A DNA stretch of 64,000 nt from JADMIH01 sp036399775 (GCA_036399775.1 DASWMJ010000003.1:1-64000); one strand, 5' to 3'. Numbered from the stretch's first letter, positions 48,698-58,475 are shown. Numbers and translations: made by a program. The notes: generated by a model not told the origin, from the sequence alone.

Positions 48698-49056
48698 CTG
48701 GGGAGCTTGGGACCTTTCTAGCCTGGCAACGATGAAACAAAATCAAGAGTGCGACCACACCTGACCACGCGACGCTCATTCTACACGAAAGCACGTGCTG
48801 GTGCAACATTGTAAGGTCGGGAGCGCGGCCCAACATGGCGGGTGATCCCAAGCAAGGGCGCGATAAATCACGCCCCTACGCCCTTCTGGAAGTGAGGGCG
48901 GACTTGCCTGTTTGCCTTACCCCTCTTATGTGCATGGTACGACAAAGGGAGTATCACCTCGTAAGCCAGGCGGCTGTTTCTTTTACCTTTTCCACATAGT
49001 ACAATGGTATCGTTCCGGCAAACACTTACATTCGTTTGACTGGCAGGGGTTTCCTT
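48698..49056. other. Intergenic, divergent promoter region
   Basis: Contains a short palindromic repeat GGGCGCGATAAATCACGCCC (48857-48876) of the dispersed kind. No reading frame of note. Promoters of the divergent dehydrogenase and CapA genes must lie here. Confidence 0.45.
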
Positions 49057-50712
49057 GTGAGACACATCGCAGCCGCACTTATGCTATCCGCAATACTCGC
49101 GCCCGCCCTGGCACACGGCGTGCCACCCGCAAACCAGCCCGATGACGGGGCGGAAGTGCATCTCATCTTCGTTGGCGACCTGATGCTTGGCCGCTACGTG
49201 GGCAGGTCTGTGCGGACCTACGGCTACGATGCGCCCTTCACCAATGTCACATCCCTGCTATCCTCAGCCGACCTCGCTATCGGCAACCTGGAAGGCCCTA
49301 TCGTGCCCCCAGGCCAGTTCAACATACCCAGGCCCTCCCCCAACGAGCTAAACCTGACGGGGGACTCTCGCTCGGCCCCCGCGCTCGCCCGCGCAGGCTT
49401 CGACCTCTTGTCGCTAGCCAACAATCATTCCTACGACTCCGGCCCTGCCGGCCTGCGGGCAACCGTCAAGGTGTTGAAAGACGCGGGCCTCGCGCCATTC
49501 GGCGAAGATAGCGGCATCGGCCAGCAAGCCGTTGTGCGGGAGGTTCGCGGCCTCAAGATAGCCTTCCTGGGGTACACCACCATCCTGAACAGGCCCGGCT
49601 CCGGCGTCAGCTATATCAACCCCGACGTCTCAGCCGACCTCAAGCACCTCTCGCGTGAGGTGGTGTCAGCCAGGAGCAGCGCGAGGGCGGACCTGGTTGT
49701 GGTCATGATGCACTGGGGCGCGGAATACACCGTTCAACCCGTAGGAGGGCAGCAGCGCATCGCTGAAGTAGCATCTAAGGCGGGCGCGGACCTCGTGGTG
49801 GGCGCTCACCCCCACGTCGCGCAGGGCATGGCGGTAAAGAACGACGGATGGCGTGAAACATTGGTCGCTTACTCGCTGGGCAACGCCCTCTTCGACCAGG
49901 AGGCACGCCTGGAAACCCGCCAGGGCCTCGCGCTCGACTGCATACTGGACCGTAAAGGTGTCAAGAGCGCGCGCCTTATCCCGCTTGAAACGAAGCGCAC
50001 CGCCAAAGGCTATGTGATGCACGTCGCCGACGACGCCTCCGGCCAGCCCGCGCTCAAGAGGGCAGCTTTGAGCACGGCCCCCGATCTTCAGGCGCAGGCG
50101 ATCTGGTCTGCCTCTCAACGGCAGCCGGGCATAGCCATCGTCTACAACAGGAAGGAAGCGCCCGGACGCCAATCATCCACAGAGAATATCGGCATGTCAG
50201 GCCCATCTCAAATAACCCTCAACGATGGCGGCCTGACCATAAAAGACACGTCGAACGCGCAACCTGTATGGTCAACGGGACCGTCCTGGCGAGTGACCGG
50301 CTATACGGTGGGCGACGCTAACGCGGATGGGCATACAGACCTTATATACACCCTCTTGAAGCGCCGCCTCACCTGGCAGCGGCCCGCATCGGGTGGAATG
50401 GATGTAGATATGGAAGGCGGGCCGGTCCTGCCCCACATCTACGTCAATACCTGGCGCAATGGAGAGATGCAACCTCTATGGCACGGCTCGCCGCGTCCGG
50501 CACCTGTTCTCGCGGTGGCCGTCGCCCCCATCGGCAAGGATGCCAAGCCGCTGCTGGCCGTCCTTGAGAGCAGCAACCCTGAGAAGGAACAGACCCCCGG
50601 CCAGATCCGCCTGTGGGAGTGGACCGGCGGCTTCGGCTACGAGCTTGTAGCCCCCATCGAAGGCACGTACTCCGAGATGTGGAGCGACGGCAAAGTCTTA
50701 ATCTTCAAGTAA
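49057..50712 (+). CDS. Exported CapA-family protein with FG-GAP-like tail
   Basis: 551 aa from GTG 49057 (AGGGG upstream). A Sec signal peptide (IAAALMLSAILAPALAHGVP) is followed by a CapA/PGA_cap metallophosphatase-fold domain (about 28-310): VHLIFVGDLMLGRYVG, IGNLEGPIVPPG, LSLANNHSYDSGPAGLRATV, VVVMMHWGAEYTVQPVGGQQ and DLVVGAHPHVAQGM, with the metal Asp, Asn and His residues present. CapA relatives act in poly-gamma-glutamate capsule export or anchoring, or as metallophosphatases. The final ~190 residues carry a calcium-loop repeat (VGDANADGHTDLIYTLLKRR) like FG-GAP/VCBS units. It is followed 53 bases later by the DUF3160 lipoprotein. Confidence 0.88.
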   Translation: MRHIAAALMLSAILAPALAHGVPPANQPDDGAEVHLIFVGDLMLGRYVGRSVRTYGYDAPFTNVTSLLSSADLAIGNLEGPIVPPGQFNIPRPSPNELNLTGDSRSAPALARAGFDLLSLANNHSYDSGPAGLRATVKVLKDAGLAPFGEDSGIGQQAVVREVRGLKIAFLGYTTILNRPGSGVSYINPDVSADLKHLSREVVSARSSARADLVVVMMHWGAEYTVQPVGGQQRIAEVASKAGADLVVGAHPHVAQGMAVKNDGWRETLVAYSLGNALFDQEARLETRQGLALDCILDRKGVKSARLIPLETKRTAKGYVMHVADDASGQPALKRAALSTAPDLQAQAIWSASQRQPGIAIVYNRKEAPGRQSSTENIGMSGPSQITLNDGGLTIKDTSNAQPVWSTGPSWRVTGYTVGDANADGHTDLIYTLLKRRLTWQRPASGGMDVDMEGGPVLPHIYVNTWRNGEMQPLWHGSPRPAPVLAVAVAPIGKDAKPLLAVLESSNPEKEQTPGQIRLWEWTGGFGYELVAPIEGTYSEMWSDGKVLIFK

Positions 50713-50765
50713 CACGCAAGACGGACCACGCAACAGGTAATAAGCATCATCGAAGGAGGAACAGA

Positions 50766-53072
50766 ATGATGAACAATCAACTCAGACACCGGCTACTCCC
50801 GCTCAGCCTGGGCGTTGTAATGCTGGTTAGCGCGGTGGGTTGCGACATGGGCAGTCCCACGCCCACTCCCCCCGCACCCAACCCGACCAACACCGTCTCC
50901 CAGGCCACAGCCACCTCAGAGGCTGGCGGCGAGGCAACCGCCGAGCCTACGAGTACCACAGAGGTAGTCAAAAGCACCCGAACCCCACAGGCAGGCGTAA
51001 CCCCACAGGCAGGCGTGACGCCGGTAGAGCGATACACCGTGCAGTTCGCCGACTATAAGCTCCAGCCGTCGTCGGTCAACCCTGGTGTTGAGCCTTACAA
51101 GGTAGCGCCGGGCCTCGCCAATGTTGACAATGCTAGCGCCTTTGAGCTTTCCGATGGGATGAAGTCGCTCATCGAGAAGTATGCCTTTGGCGCGCAATTC
51201 CCCGCTGGCGACATACGGTACAAGCAGTTCTACAACCTGTACGAGGATGGACGCTACCAGGAGCAGCCGATGTTCGTCACCACCGACTCGGTGCTGCACG
51301 TCTACCACCTCATGTTCGACAAGATACTGCGCTCCACCGAGACCAACTACCTTATAGGCGACGTACGGAAACTGACCGACTCGCTGCTCAAGGCAACGCA
51401 GGCGCAGTACGACACCCTCAAGGGCACGCCGGGCGAGAACGCCGCGAAGCGCAACCTGGCCTACTTCGCCGTCGCAGCGCGCCTGCTCGACCCCAACGCG
51501 CCCATACCCGCGCCCGTTCAGAACGAGGTCAACCAGGAGCTAAAGCTGATTGACGAGCATGGCGGCCTCGCTGCATCTGCGGTCATGTCCATCGGCGGCG
51601 CTCGGTTTGAAGAGGACTACGGCCAGTACAAGCCACGCGGCCATTACACCCGCTCGGAAGAGCTTGAGCGTTACTTCCGCGCAATGATGTGGTACGGACG
51701 CATTACCTTTCGCTTGAAAGAGGCCGACGAGACGCGCTCGGCCCTCCTGATGACGCAGGCCCTCCAGACCGCCCAGACGGAGAGCGGCACGGCGGCTGGC
51801 GACATGTGGGCCAATATCTACGACCCTACCGCCTTCTTCGTAGGCACCTCCGACGACCTCACCTACCGCGACTACGCGCCCCTGATGGATCAGGCGTTCG
51901 GCCCCAACGCCGACGCTAAGTCCCTCAACAACGAGGCAGGGCTGGCCCGCTTCAACGAGCTTGCCAAGAGCCTGGCCGCGCCGCGCATCAACTCGATGGC
52001 GGTCTACATCTGGGAAGACAAAGAGGCGGTCACGAAGGGCCTGCGCATGATGGGCCAGCGCTTCACGCTCGATGAATACGTTTTCGGCCAGCTAATCTGG
52101 CGCAACGTGGGCGAGAGTGTTGATAATGCTCGCTGGCTCCCCAAGGGGCTAGACGTGCCCGCCGCCCTCGGCTCCCAGGAAGCCTATACCATCCTACAGG
52201 AGATGGGCGAAACGAAGTGGAAGAACTACGATACGCAATTGGAAAAGGTGCGCGGCGAGATAAAGAACCTCCCCGGCTCGCAGTGGACCGAGAACCTCTA
52301 CTGGTCGTGGCTCTACACCTTCCGCCCGCTCCTCGTGGAAAAAGCCCCCGATAGCGGCTACCCCAGCTTCATGACCAACCAGGCGTGGACCCGCAAGAAC
52401 CTCAACACGGTGCTTGGTAGCTGGACCGAGTTGAAGCACGATACCCTGCTCTACGCCAAGCAGGTGATGGCCGAGATGGGTGGCGGGCCGCCAAAGATGC
52501 CCAAGGGTTACGTCGAGCCGGAGCCGGAATTCTACGCACGCGTGGCCGCCCTCGTCGGCATGACCCGCGACGGCCTGTTGTCGAGGGGTCTGCTGGAGAA
52601 GAGCGAGGATAAGTTCGCCAGGACCGACTACAACGCCCTCAACGACCTCGAAAATCTGGCCCTCGACCTCAAGCGCATCAGCGAGAAGGAGCTTGAGGGC
52701 ACCGCGCTCACAAACGAAGAGTACCAGCTTATCCAGTACTATGGTGGCCGCCTCGAAAATATCACCCTGGCAGCCGCCGACCCGGATGAAGGCGAAGGAC
52801 GCGGCACCATCAACGACCAGGACGCCGCGGTGGTCGCGGATGTGGCTACGGGGTATGACTCGGCCCTTGAAGAGGGTACGGGCCGTATCATGGAGCTATA
52901 CGTGGTGGTGCCCGTAGAAGGCAAGCTGGTGGTAGCGCGTGGCGGCATCTACAGCCAGTACGAGTTCGTCCAGCCCTCCGGCAACCGCCTTACGGACGAG
53001 CAGTGGCGGCAGCGCCTCGACAATGGCCAGGCACCTGAGCTTGGGGAGTGGAAGACGTTCGTATCGAAGTAG
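50766..53072 (+). CDS. DUF3160 lipoprotein
   Basis: 768 aa from ATG 50766 (GAAGGAGGA upstream). The lipobox is VSAVGC, so Cys26 or nearby would be lipidated. A Pro/Thr-rich spacer contains a short repeat (TPQAGVTPQAGVTP). The DUF3160 domain fills the rest: FVTTDSVLHVYHLMFDKILR, NLAYFAVAARLLDPNA, YTRSEELERYFRAMMWYGRI, YIWEDKEAVTKGLRMMGQRF and YVVVPVEGKLVVARGGIYSQ. The family occurs in archaea, Chloroflexota and Firmicutes; its function is unknown. It probably shares a transcript with capA. Confidence 0.88.
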   Translation: MMNNQLRHRLLPLSLGVVMLVSAVGCDMGSPTPTPPAPNPTNTVSQATATSEAGGEATAEPTSTTEVVKSTRTPQAGVTPQAGVTPVERYTVQFADYKLQPSSVNPGVEPYKVAPGLANVDNASAFELSDGMKSLIEKYAFGAQFPAGDIRYKQFYNLYEDGRYQEQPMFVTTDSVLHVYHLMFDKILRSTETNYLIGDVRKLTDSLLKATQAQYDTLKGTPGENAAKRNLAYFAVAARLLDPNAPIPAPVQNEVNQELKLIDEHGGLAASAVMSIGGARFEEDYGQYKPRGHYTRSEELERYFRAMMWYGRITFRLKEADETRSALLMTQALQTAQTESGTAAGDMWANIYDPTAFFVGTSDDLTYRDYAPLMDQAFGPNADAKSLNNEAGLARFNELAKSLAAPRINSMAVYIWEDKEAVTKGLRMMGQRFTLDEYVFGQLIWRNVGESVDNARWLPKGLDVPAALGSQEAYTILQEMGETKWKNYDTQLEKVRGEIKNLPGSQWTENLYWSWLYTFRPLLVEKAPDSGYPSFMTNQAWTRKNLNTVLGSWTELKHDTLLYAKQVMAEMGGGPPKMPKGYVEPEPEFYARVAALVGMTRDGLLSRGLLEKSEDKFARTDYNALNDLENLALDLKRISEKELEGTALTNEEYQLIQYYGGRLENITLAAADPDEGEGRGTINDQDAAVVADVATGYDSALEEGTGRIMELYVVVPVEGKLVVARGGIYSQYEFVQPSGNRLTDEQWRQRLDNGQAPELGEWKTFVSK

Positions 53073-53156
53073 AACGTAAAACGTGAAACGTGAAACGTGA
53101 AACGTAAGGGCATCTCGGCAACCTTACAGTCCACGTTTCACGTTTTACGTTTCACG
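53073..53156. repeat. Inverted heptamer arrays, AACGTGA family
   Basis: Five AACGTAA/AACGTGA units (53073-53106) face three or four reverse-complement units (53132-53156), a potential long hairpin. It ends nine bases before the DUF402 start codon. Confidence 0.85.
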
Positions 53157-53165
53157 AGGAGGCGT

Positions 53166-53729
53166 ATGGCATTCCCCTCATTGACACCTGTGCAGGTGGA
53201 CTCTGTCTACTATACGGGGCTGCTCAACAAGCGGTGGTGCTCCTACTTGCTGGCGGATGAGCCTGAGAGGGTGGTGCTGGCGCGTGCTAACGGCTCGTCC
53301 TTGTGGAGTGGGAAAGGGCATTACTGGATGCCGCCCGGCATCTCCATAGAGTTCTACCCGCGTGAGGAGTGGTTCAACATGGCCTGTTTCCTGGGGAGTG
53401 ACGGCACATTTCAAGGGTACTACATGAATATCGCGCTCCCACCTGTGTTACGCGAGGGTGCGCTTACCTTCACGGACCTTGACCTCGACCTCATCGTGAA
53501 TTCCGACCTATCATATGTTATTGACGACGAAGACGAGTTCCTGGACCACTGTGACCTCTGGGCCTATCCACCCGATCTATGCGAGCGCGCCCGCGCCACT
53601 CTGAATAGCCTCATAGCGCGAATAGAGCGCCACGATCCTATCTTTGACGAGTGGAAGCACTATTGCTCTCTGCTCCCGAAGGAGCTTGTATCGGGCAACA
53701 CCTGGGCGTTGATCCCACCTTCCGATTAG
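53166..53729 (+). CDS. DUF402 domain protein
   Basis: 187 aa from ATG 53166. The open frame to 53097 is repeat-encoded and rejected. It is a beta-barrel of the DUF402/FomD fold: PGISIEFYPREEWFNMACFL, GYYMNIALPPVLREG, TFTDLDLDLIVNSDLSYVID, DEDEFLDHCDLWAYPPDLCE, RARATLNSLIARIER. Some relatives are nucleoside tri/diphosphatases (Ntdp) or FomD cytidylyl-phosphonate hydrolases, and the Asp/Glu metal residues of that site are kept (DLDLDLIV, DDEDEF). The substrate here is unknown. Confidence 0.85.
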   Translation: MAFPSLTPVQVDSVYYTGLLNKRWCSYLLADEPERVVLARANGSSLWSGKGHYWMPPGISIEFYPREEWFNMACFLGSDGTFQGYYMNIALPPVLREGALTFTDLDLDLIVNSDLSYVIDDEDEFLDHCDLWAYPPDLCERARATLNSLIARIERHDPIFDEWKHYCSLLPKELVSGNTWALIPPSD

Positions 53730-53744
53730 TGCTCTCGGGCAAAG

Positions 53745-54536
53745 TCAAGATCGCGGAAGAAAATCGCGTAGGGCAGCGTTGAATTCGCCCGGGTTCTCCA
53801 TCATGGGCATGTGCCCCACGCCTTCTATGATGGTCAACTTCCTGCGCGACTTGGGAACTCGCGCCGCCATCCCTCCCGCTTCGGTAGAGGGTATAACCGC
53901 GTCCTCGTTCCCGGCTATTGCCAGCACAGGCACTTTGATGCGGCGCAGAACGCTTGCCCTGCCCGGCCTTGCCGCCATCGAGTGCAAGGCTCTTATTATC
54001 GCGTCGTTGCTCTGCTGCATCATGATGTCGCGCAGCCTGTCGGCCAGCCCTGGGTCGCGGCCCACCGTGCCCGCCGCGAAGAGCTTGGTCAGCATGGCAA
54101 CCACCACCGCGAGGGGGCCGCGCATACGCACGTCCTCGGCCAGCCTGCGCCGATTCTCCTTTGCGACTTTGGTGTCAGGCCCAGGCCGCGTGCTAATCAG
54201 CACCAACCCGGCCAGCATGTCGGCATATTGCCGGGCGAACTCTAGCGCCACGTAGCCGCCCATTGAGTGCCCCGCAAGCACTATCTTCCTTTCAAGACCC
54301 ATCTCCCTGACCCACGATGCTATGGCGTCTGCATAGGAGTCGATGCTGGGGGCCACGCTCATTGGCAGGGGCGCTGATTGTCCGAAGCCCGGCAGGTCGA
54401 TCGCGTAGACGCGGGCTATATCCGCCAGCCCGTCCACCTGCTCTTTCCATATGCGCTTGTCGAACGGGAACCCATGCACCAACACCAGCGTCGGCCCGTC
54501 GCCCTTGACCACATATTTTATCCCGGTGGTATCCAT
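53745..54536 (-). CDS. Alpha/beta hydrolase
   Basis: 263 aa from ATG 54536 (GGAGGTG seven bases upstream). The catalytic triad is visible: the nucleophile Ser is in VLAGHSMGGYVALEFARQ, Asp in VLAIAGNEDAVIPS and His in IEGVGHMPMMENPGEF. The oxyanion region is VLVHGFPFDKRIWKEQ. The cap domain (about 125-185) is helical and short. The fold includes esterases, lactonases and haloperoxidase-like enzymes, and the substrate cannot be set. It is convergent with the DUF402 gene, 15 bases apart, with no hairpin between. Confidence 0.9.
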   Translation of the reverse strand: MDTTGIKYVVKGDGPTLVLVHGFPFDKRIWKEQVDGLADIARVYAIDLPGFGQSAPLPMSVAPSIDSYADAIASWVREMGLERKIVLAGHSMGGYVALEFARQYADMLAGLVLISTRPGPDTKVAKENRRRLAEDVRMRGPLAVVVAMLTKLFAAGTVGRDPGLADRLRDIMMQQSNDAIIRALHSMAARPGRASVLRRIKVPVLAIAGNEDAVIPSTEAGGMAARVPKSRRKLTIIEGVGHMPMMENPGEFNAALRDFLPRS

Positions 54537-54555
54537 TACCCGCACCTCCGTGGGA

Positions 54556-54641
54556 AGTTGGAAATTAGACGTTAGAAGTTAGAAGTTAGAAGTTAGAAGT
54601 TAGAAGTTAGAAGTTAGAAATCAGAAATCAGAAGCTAGAAA
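54556..54641. repeat. Long heptamer array, TTAGAAG
   Basis: About nine near-perfect TTAGAAG units, then TCAGAAA/TCAGAAG variants. It is the longest single-family array in the window and lies upstream of the hydrolase promoter region. Confidence 0.9.
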
Positions 54642-54698
54642 ATGCGTAGCTGATGCAAAGTATGTACTATGCCCGATGAGAGCGAACCCACTGCCCCC

Positions 54699-54800
54699 TG
54701 TCATTCTGAGCGAAGAATCTCGTCCCTCGCGTATCCTCTTGCCCGATGAAGCCTAAATGAGCATCTATGCGAGGAGCGAGATTCTTCGCTCAGAATGACA
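54699..54800. repeat. Palindromic element, copy 2
   Basis: Arms TGTCATTCTGAGCGAAGAAT and its reverse complement, each 24 bases. It is shorter than copy 1 (38309-38418) by a GGAGC deletion in each arm, so the two arms changed together and pairing was preserved. Confidence 0.85.
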
Positions 54801-54946
54801 CGGTTTGACCTGGTATCTGCTCATTTTAGATGCGTTTGCACCTCTATATCCGGCGCTTTGGCTTGTCTGTCGTAGCACCATGCAGTAGTATACACCAGGA
54901 TGTGATGCTTGATGTGTTAGACGCTATTTTCGTCTGTGGACTTCCT

Positions 54947-55903
54947 ATGAAAAGCCCTCCGAATCTGCGTGGCGTGATGCTCGTTCTCCTGGCGGCTGCG
55001 CTCTGGGGCACCCTGGGCACTATCTATACGCTGGGTACCGAGGGGTATGATTTGACGCCGGTGACGGTTGTCTTCTGGCGGGCGGCGCTGGCTAGCATCG
55101 TCCTGGGGGTCGTGCTGGGCGGTGTGCTGCCTGTGTTCGGCAAGGGGTGGAGGCAATTGCGCGTGCAGCGGGCCGATCTCCTGTTGTTCGCCACCTTCGG
55201 CTTGCTGGGTGTCACGGCTTTCTACTTGCTCTATATCTATGCGGTGGTGCTGGTGGGGGTAGCGGTCGCCGTCGTGCTGCTCTACACCGCGCCGATAATC
55301 GTGGCGGTCATGGCTTGGCGCTGGCTGGGCGAGAGCTTCGGCCCGCGCAAGGTGGTTACCCTGGCCCTGACCTTCGCAGGGTGCGCGCTGGTGGCCCGCG
55401 CCTACGACCCGGAGCGGCTACAGGTGAGCGTCGTAGGCATCCTGTGCGGGCTCGGCTCGGCCTTCACCTACGCCCTCTACAGCATCCTGGGCAAGGTATC
55501 CTTGCGGCGCGGCTACCCCATCGCGACCATGAGCTTCTACGTTTATACGATAGGGGCTGCGGGCCTGCTGGCGGCTGCCCTCGTGGGCGACCCGGCGCAA
55601 CTCTTCTCTATGGGGGCTAACTTTGAGGCATGGGGCCTCCTCCTTGTGCTCGCCATCGCGCAGACCCTGGGCGCGCTGGCCGCCTACACCGCCGGGCTGC
55701 GCTACCTTGAGGCGGGCGTGGCAAGCATCCTCGCCACATTTGAGCCTGTGGTGGCTACCGTGCTGGCCTTCACTATCTTGCACGAGACGATAGAGTGGCC
55801 GCAGATGGTGGGAGGCGCGTGCATACTGGTCGCGGTCATCGTGCTACAGGCGCGTTTGCGGCTGCGAGCCAGGGGGCGAAGCGCGCCGGCAGCCACGCGG
55901 TAG
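54947..55903 (+). CDS. EamA/DMT-family transporter
   Basis: 318 aa from ATG 54947 (MKSPPNLRGVMLVLLAAALW). The frame is open from 54830 but earlier codons are not membrane-like. Ten membrane helices in two EamA repeats: the first starts VMLVLLAAALWGTLGTIYTL and the second starts GILCGLGSAFTYALYSILGK. The second repeat ends with the conserved LEAGVASILATFEPVVATVL and GGACILVAVIVLQARLRLRA. Members export or import amino acids, metabolites or nucleotide sugars. The substrate is unknown. Confidence 0.9.
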   Translation: MKSPPNLRGVMLVLLAAALWGTLGTIYTLGTEGYDLTPVTVVFWRAALASIVLGVVLGGVLPVFGKGWRQLRVQRADLLLFATFGLLGVTAFYLLYIYAVVLVGVAVAVVLLYTAPIIVAVMAWRWLGESFGPRKVVTLALTFAGCALVARAYDPERLQVSVVGILCGLGSAFTYALYSILGKVSLRRGYPIATMSFYVYTIGAAGLLAAALVGDPAQLFSMGANFEAWGLLLVLAIAQTLGALAAYTAGLRYLEAGVASILATFEPVVATVLAFTILHETIEWPQMVGGACILVAVIVLQARLRLRARGRSAPAATR

Positions 55904-55976
55904 AGGCTGTGTAACTTGTCAACGTATTCTTATCATCCTGCAATCCGTATAATCATATAAGAAGGAGAAGCGCCAA

Positions 55977-58397
55977 ATGCTCGCTAGAAGCACTCTGCGA
56001 ACTTTCCGACTCGCGATCTCTGTTCTCGCCTTGGCGTTGGTATTAACCAGCCTGGCGCTTTCCTCGTGGCGGGCGGAGGCGCAGGCACGTAGAGCTGTGG
56101 ACCCGCCGCCTGTACGCGCCCTGGAGGCAGTCAAAGGTCAGATCAGGCAGGGTGGCAGGTCCCTCACATTTTCCAGTTACCTGGGAAGCAGCGAGGGCGA
56201 TTTTGCGCGTGGGGTGGCCGTTGATGGGGCGGGGAACATATACGTGGTCGGCTATACCGGCTCCGCGAACTTCCCGGTGTTAAATGCCATGCAGGGCACC
56301 CTGGGTGGCGCTGTTGATGCCTTCGTTTCCAAGATAAGCCCGGATGGCTCCAAGTTCATTTATTCGACCTTCCTGGGGGGTGCTTCTCAGGACAGGGCGT
56401 TCGGCATCGCGGTTGATGCCCAGGGGAACGCCTACGTGACGGGTTGGACCGGCTCTACTAACTTCCCTGTGACGGCAGGGGTATTCCAGCCTGCTATCGC
56501 CGGTGGGAGCGACGCCTTTATCACCAAGCTCAGCCCGACAGGCGCGCTAGTTTACTCAACTTACCTGGGAGGCAGCCCCGTTGACGGCCACCCAGGCGAT
56601 AGTGGGTTGGGGATTGCCGTTGACGGCGAGGGTAAGGTCTACGTGACCGGGGAGACGGCGGCGCTCGACTTCCCCACCCGGAACGCGTTCCAACCGGCCT
56701 TCGGCGGCGGGGATAGTGACCTATTTGTGGCCCAGTTGAACTCTACCGCTACTGAGCTGCTTTATTCAACCTACCTGGGTGGCGGGGGCGACAACATCAA
56801 CCACGAGTCGGGAGAGGGGATCGCCGTAGACCCTGCCGGTAATATGTACGTGGTGGGGACGACTACGGTGGGCGACTTCCCGACGGTCAATGCCTTCCAG
56901 CCCGAATACGGAGGGGGAGAAGGGGATGCGGTTGTCGCCAAGCTGAACCCTTCGGGAGTGCCCATTTATTCGACCTTCCTGGGCGGCGACGATACGCTGG
57001 GCGACTTTGGCTACTCTATAGAGGCAGATGCTGAGGGTAACGCATACGTGGCGGGACTGACCTCGGCGGATGATTTTCCGGTCGTGAACGCCTTCCAGTC
57101 TGAGTATGGTGGCAGTTACGACGCCTATATTACAAAGTTCAATCCGGCTGGCTCGGCTTTGATCTATTCAACCTACCTGGGAGGCCCGCAAGCCGAAGGC
57201 TCGTTTGCCCACCTGGGGCTTGACGTGGACGGCGCGGGGCAGGCTTACGTGTCAACCACCACCGAGTCGGCCAGTTTTCCAGTAGTCAATCCCGTCCAGG
57301 CGACTATGCGCGGCAACCGGGACATATTCGCGTCGCAACTGAGCAGCACAGGCTCTTCGCTGCTCTTCTCCACGTTCCTGGGTGGGGCGACCGGCGGCTT
57401 CGGACAGGACGATGGCTATGACGTTGCCGTTGGGCCATCGGGCAGCATCTACCTGGCGGGCGACACATTCGCCAGCGACTTCCCCACTGTCAACCCGCTT
57501 CAGGGCACCTTTGGCGGCGCGGTGGACGCGGTGGTCGCCATGATAAGCGGCGATGCGGCAGGCGCGACCCCCAGCCCGACCTCGCAAGCCACGCCCACTT
57601 CCACACCTGTACAGCAGACGGCTACCCTCACAGCCACGCCAGTATCGCCCTCCGCAACGCCGGGCACAGTGACGACTACGCCCGTTGCGCCTTCGCCCAC
57701 ATCGCAGGTTCCCTCTTCTACGCCTACGCCCCCAGTTGTGGCTACGGTGGCGGGCACGGCAACTGTAAGCTCAACACCCACTATCTGCGCTGTCTCTTTC
57801 ACCGACGTGCCTGCGGGGAGCACTTTCTATCCATATGTGCGCTGTCTCGCTTGCCGGGGGATACTCGGCGGCTACTCGGATGGGACGTTTCGCCCCAATA
57901 ACGACATTACTCGCGGGCAGTTGTCCAAGATCGTGTCTAACGCGGCGGGGTTTGGCGAGCCTGTGGGCGGGCAGAGGTTTGAGGATGTGACGCCCTCCAA
58001 TACCTTCTACCTGTACGTGGAGAGGATGGCTGGCAGAGGCATCATCGGTGGGTACAACTGTGGTGGGGCGGGGGAGCCTTGCGGGGCGGATAATAAGCCT
58101 TACTTCCGGCCAAATGCTGACGCCACCAGGGGCCAAATCTCGAAGATAGTGTCTAATGCGGCGGGGTTCAATGAGCCTGTGGGCGGGCAGAGGTTTGAGG
58201 ACGTGCCGCCGGGCAGCGCGTTCTACGAGTGGATAGAGCGCCTGGCTGCGCGCAACATCATAGGTGGCTATGCATGCGGTGGGGCAGGAGAGCCTTGCGG
58301 CGCGGGGGATAGGCCGTACTTCAGGCCGAACGCTAACGCTACCAGGGGGCAGGTGTCGAAGATTGTCAGCAACGCTTTGTTGCCTTGTGGGGAGTGA
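55977..58397 (+). CDS. Exported SBBP-repeat protein with three SLH domains
   Basis: 806 aa, ATG 55977 with GAAGGAGAAG upstream. A signal peptide (LAISVLALALVLTSLALSSW) is followed by about eight SBBP beta-propeller repeats (about 65-520), each with YSTYLGG or STFLGG, then GIAVDxxGNxYVxGxT and FPTxNAFQ. A Thr/Pro/Ser linker (about 525-600) and three SLH modules (about 603-806) follow: CAVSFTDVPAGSTFYPYV, FEDVTPSNTFYLYVERMAGR and FEDVPPGSAFYEWIERLAAR, each with a TRGQ-S-KIVSNA end. The last two SLH modules carry an inserted cysteine loop (CGGAGEPCGA). SLH modules bind secondary cell-wall polymers, so the propeller is displayed on the surface. Confidence 0.92.
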   Translation: MLARSTLRTFRLAISVLALALVLTSLALSSWRAEAQARRAVDPPPVRALEAVKGQIRQGGRSLTFSSYLGSSEGDFARGVAVDGAGNIYVVGYTGSANFPVLNAMQGTLGGAVDAFVSKISPDGSKFIYSTFLGGASQDRAFGIAVDAQGNAYVTGWTGSTNFPVTAGVFQPAIAGGSDAFITKLSPTGALVYSTYLGGSPVDGHPGDSGLGIAVDGEGKVYVTGETAALDFPTRNAFQPAFGGGDSDLFVAQLNSTATELLYSTYLGGGGDNINHESGEGIAVDPAGNMYVVGTTTVGDFPTVNAFQPEYGGGEGDAVVAKLNPSGVPIYSTFLGGDDTLGDFGYSIEADAEGNAYVAGLTSADDFPVVNAFQSEYGGSYDAYITKFNPAGSALIYSTYLGGPQAEGSFAHLGLDVDGAGQAYVSTTTESASFPVVNPVQATMRGNRDIFASQLSSTGSSLLFSTFLGGATGGFGQDDGYDVAVGPSGSIYLAGDTFASDFPTVNPLQGTFGGAVDAVVAMISGDAAGATPSPTSQATPTSTPVQQTATLTATPVSPSATPGTVTTTPVAPSPTSQVPSSTPTPPVVATVAGTATVSSTPTICAVSFTDVPAGSTFYPYVRCLACRGILGGYSDGTFRPNNDITRGQLSKIVSNAAGFGEPVGGQRFEDVTPSNTFYLYVERMAGRGIIGGYNCGGAGEPCGADNKPYFRPNADATRGQISKIVSNAAGFNEPVGGQRFEDVPPGSAFYEWIERLAARNIIGGYACGGAGEPCGAGDRPYFRPNANATRGQVSKIVSNALLPCGE

Positions 58398-58401
58398 TGG
58401 T

Positions 58402-58432
58402 TTTGAGTTTTGAGTTTTGAGTTTTGAGTTAT
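58402..58432. repeat. Heptamer array, TTTTGAG
   Basis: Four TTTTGAG units immediately after the SBBP-SLH stop. Confidence 0.85.
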
Positions 58433-58448
58433 TCATTGAGGTTAGTGG

Positions 58449-58475
58449 GAGGGGCGCTGGTTAGTGCGCCCCTCT
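58449..58475 (+). terminator. Rho-independent terminator after SBBP-SLH gene
   Basis: GAGGGGCGC-tggttagt-GCGCCCCTC followed by TTTTTG. The hairpin is identical to the one upstream of the first TIR-NLR (44312-44337), and the similarity continues to about 58511. Confidence 0.85.

Noticed and set aside
53097..53165. Upstream extension of the DUF402 gene
   Set aside because: Encoded by the AACGTGA inverted array; family homology begins at the ATG at 53166.
54556..54641. CRISPR-like array
   Set aside because: The unit is only seven bases with no spacers; it is a tandem heptamer array.
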